A stretch of 64,000 nt of DNA from Gordonia humi. GTDB taxonomy: Bacteria; Actinomycetota; Actinomycetes; Mycobacteriales; Mycobacteriaceae. Positions 63,038 to 64,000 of the stretch are shown piece by piece (within the stretch, counting starts at the first letter, position 1; each line of letters opens with the position of its first letter). The notes under the pieces were generated by a model. It saw only the letters and a list, made by a program, of their open reading frames with translations, was not told the DNA's origin and made no database searches. The stretch is from the NCBI RefSeq assembly GCF_014197435.1, contig NZ_JACIFP010000001.1, forward strand, positions 2,356,001 to 2,420,000, written 5' to 3'. The position numbers and the translations under genes were made by a program.

Positions 63038-64000
63038 GTGACAGACATGAGTACGCGCGGGATCTGGATCGAGCAGTACACGGCACCTCGGGAACGCTAT
63101 GTCGCGCCTGCCGCATCGATCCCCGCCGCGTTCGCCGACACCGTCGCCGCTCGTCCGGACGAGACGCTGATCCGCTACTTCGACGGCGCGCTGTCGGTGT
63201 CCGAGGTCGACCGGCTCGCCGATGCGACGGCCGTCGCCCTGGCCGAGCGCGGCTTCGGACGCGGCGACCGCGCGGTTCTCTACCTGCAGAACGTTCCGCA
63301 GTACCTGATAGCGGCCCTCGGGGTCTGGCGGCTCGGCGGCGTCGTGGTCTCGGCCAATCCGATGTACAAGGCGCGCGAACTCGGCGAGATCGTCGCCGAC
63401 AGCGGAGCGCGGGCCGTGATCGCCATGGAGTCGCTCCACACCGTGGTGACTGAGGTCCTCGTCGAGCATCCGACGCCCATCGTCGTCACGACCTCCGAGC
63501 TCGAGTTCGCCGAGCGCCGCGACGGCGTCCTCTCGTCGTCGGCCCGCATCAACTGCCCGGGCGCCGTACCGCTCGCGGACCTGCTCGCCGAGTACGCGGG
63601 CGCTCGCCCCGAACCCGTGGCCGTCGGCGCGGACGATCTCGCCGTCCTGACCTACACCTCGGGTACGACCGGCCCGCCCAAGGGGGCCGAGATCAGCCAC
63701 GGCAACCTGGTGTTCAGCGCGACCACCTACCGCGACTGGATCGGCATCGACGCCGACGACGTGATCTTCGGCGTCGCGCCGATGTTCCACATCACCGGTG
63801 TGGTGGGCCACGCGGCCCTGGCGATGCTCACCGGCGCGACTCTCGTCCTGACGTACCGGTTCGACCCGGTCGACGCGGTCGAGACGATCGCCGAGTACGG
63901 CGCCACCTTCACCGTCGGATCGATCACCGTCTTCATCGCGCTGATGAACGCTCCGAACGCCACCCGCGAGAAGCTCGCGACGCTGGCCAAGATCTACTCC
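63038..64000 (+). CDS. Acyl-CoA synthetase / AMP-binding ligase, N-terminal part (cut by window edge)
   Basis: About 320 residues of an ANL-superfamily ligase, from a GTG (an ATG three codons later at MSTRGIWIEQYTAP is also possible), running off the right edge. The AMP-binding P-loop LTYTSGTTGPPKG and the upstream A3-type region (GVVVSANPMYKARE) are clear. It activates a carboxylic acid with ATP and CoA (FadD type or similar). Substrate specificity cannot be told from this half. Confidence 0.88.
   Translation, partial: MTDMSTRGIWIEQYTAPRERYVAPAASIPAAFADTVAARPDETLIRYFDGALSVSEVDRLADATAVALAERGFGRGDRAVLYLQNVPQYLIAALGVWRLGGVVVSANPMYKARELGEIVADSGARAVIAMESLHTVVTEVLVEHPTPIVVTTSELEFAERRDGVLSSSARINCPGAVPLADLLAEYAGARPEPVAVGADDLAVLTYTSGTTGPPKGAEISHGNLVFSATTYRDWIGIDADDVIFGVAPMFHITGVVGHAALAMLTGATLVLTYRFDPVDAVETIAEYGATFTVGSITVFIALMNAPNATREKLATLAKIYS

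Overview
The window is a high-GC actinobacterial chromosome segment from the mycolic-acid-containing Mycobacteriales. A Gordonia-like genome is the best guess. This rests on gene content and order: guaA, imuA'-imuB, a two-domain fatty acyl reductase, dnaE2, sigJ, trmL/spoU, folD, metX/metY, trpS, a D-Ala-D-Ala carboxypeptidase, sdhCDAB, cdd-deoA-add and an Rv3311-like acidic protein follow the order remembered for Mycobacterium tuberculosis around Rv3396c-Rv3311, with insertions. No tRNA, rRNA, CRISPR array or intact transposon was recognised.

Left part (1-13.1 kb): an accessory, defence-rich block split by guaA. It holds a SNF2-type helicase followed by the N-terminal part of a large DNA methyltransferase (DISARM class 1/Pgl-like, running off the left edge). 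A GIY-YIG (T5orf172) nuclease gene lies upstream on the same strand. Next come a decayed DRB0094-type RNA ligase, a macrodomain protein with an unassigned C-terminal domain and a Fic protein whose catalytic histidine is glutamine. On the other side of guaA is an McrBC restriction pair with a small unknown neighbour.

Middle part (13-31 kb): a PspC-domain envelope-stress module (PspC protein, histidine kinase, response regulator), a Ser/Thr kinase, an Rv2578c-type radical-SAM homologue that has lost its cluster cysteines, a FetB-like membrane protein, and the SOS mutasome (imuA'-imuB and dnaE2, each with a LexA box). A methylcitrate/citrate synthase gene is divergent from an HTH-fused citrate synthase homologue, with stacked palindromes between them.

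31-36 kb: a SigJ-type ECF sigma factor faces a carboxymuconolactone-decarboxylase gene across two interleaved ECF41-type promoters. Right after it is a probable retron: a structured 152-nt region bounded by long inverted repeats, then a reverse transcriptase with an N-terminal extension and an unusual YGDD motif. This looks like a solitary retron with no partner gene and is the strongest candidate here for an undescribed system.

36-64 kb: mostly housekeeping. It holds nagB, folD, metX-metY under a SAM-IV riboswitch, a secreted cutinase-like esterase and sdhCDAB each near a DtxR/IdeR-like box, a Na+/solute symporter with a 43-residue partner, xthA, trpS, nucleoside salvage genes, and the start of an acyl-CoA synthetase that runs off the right edge.
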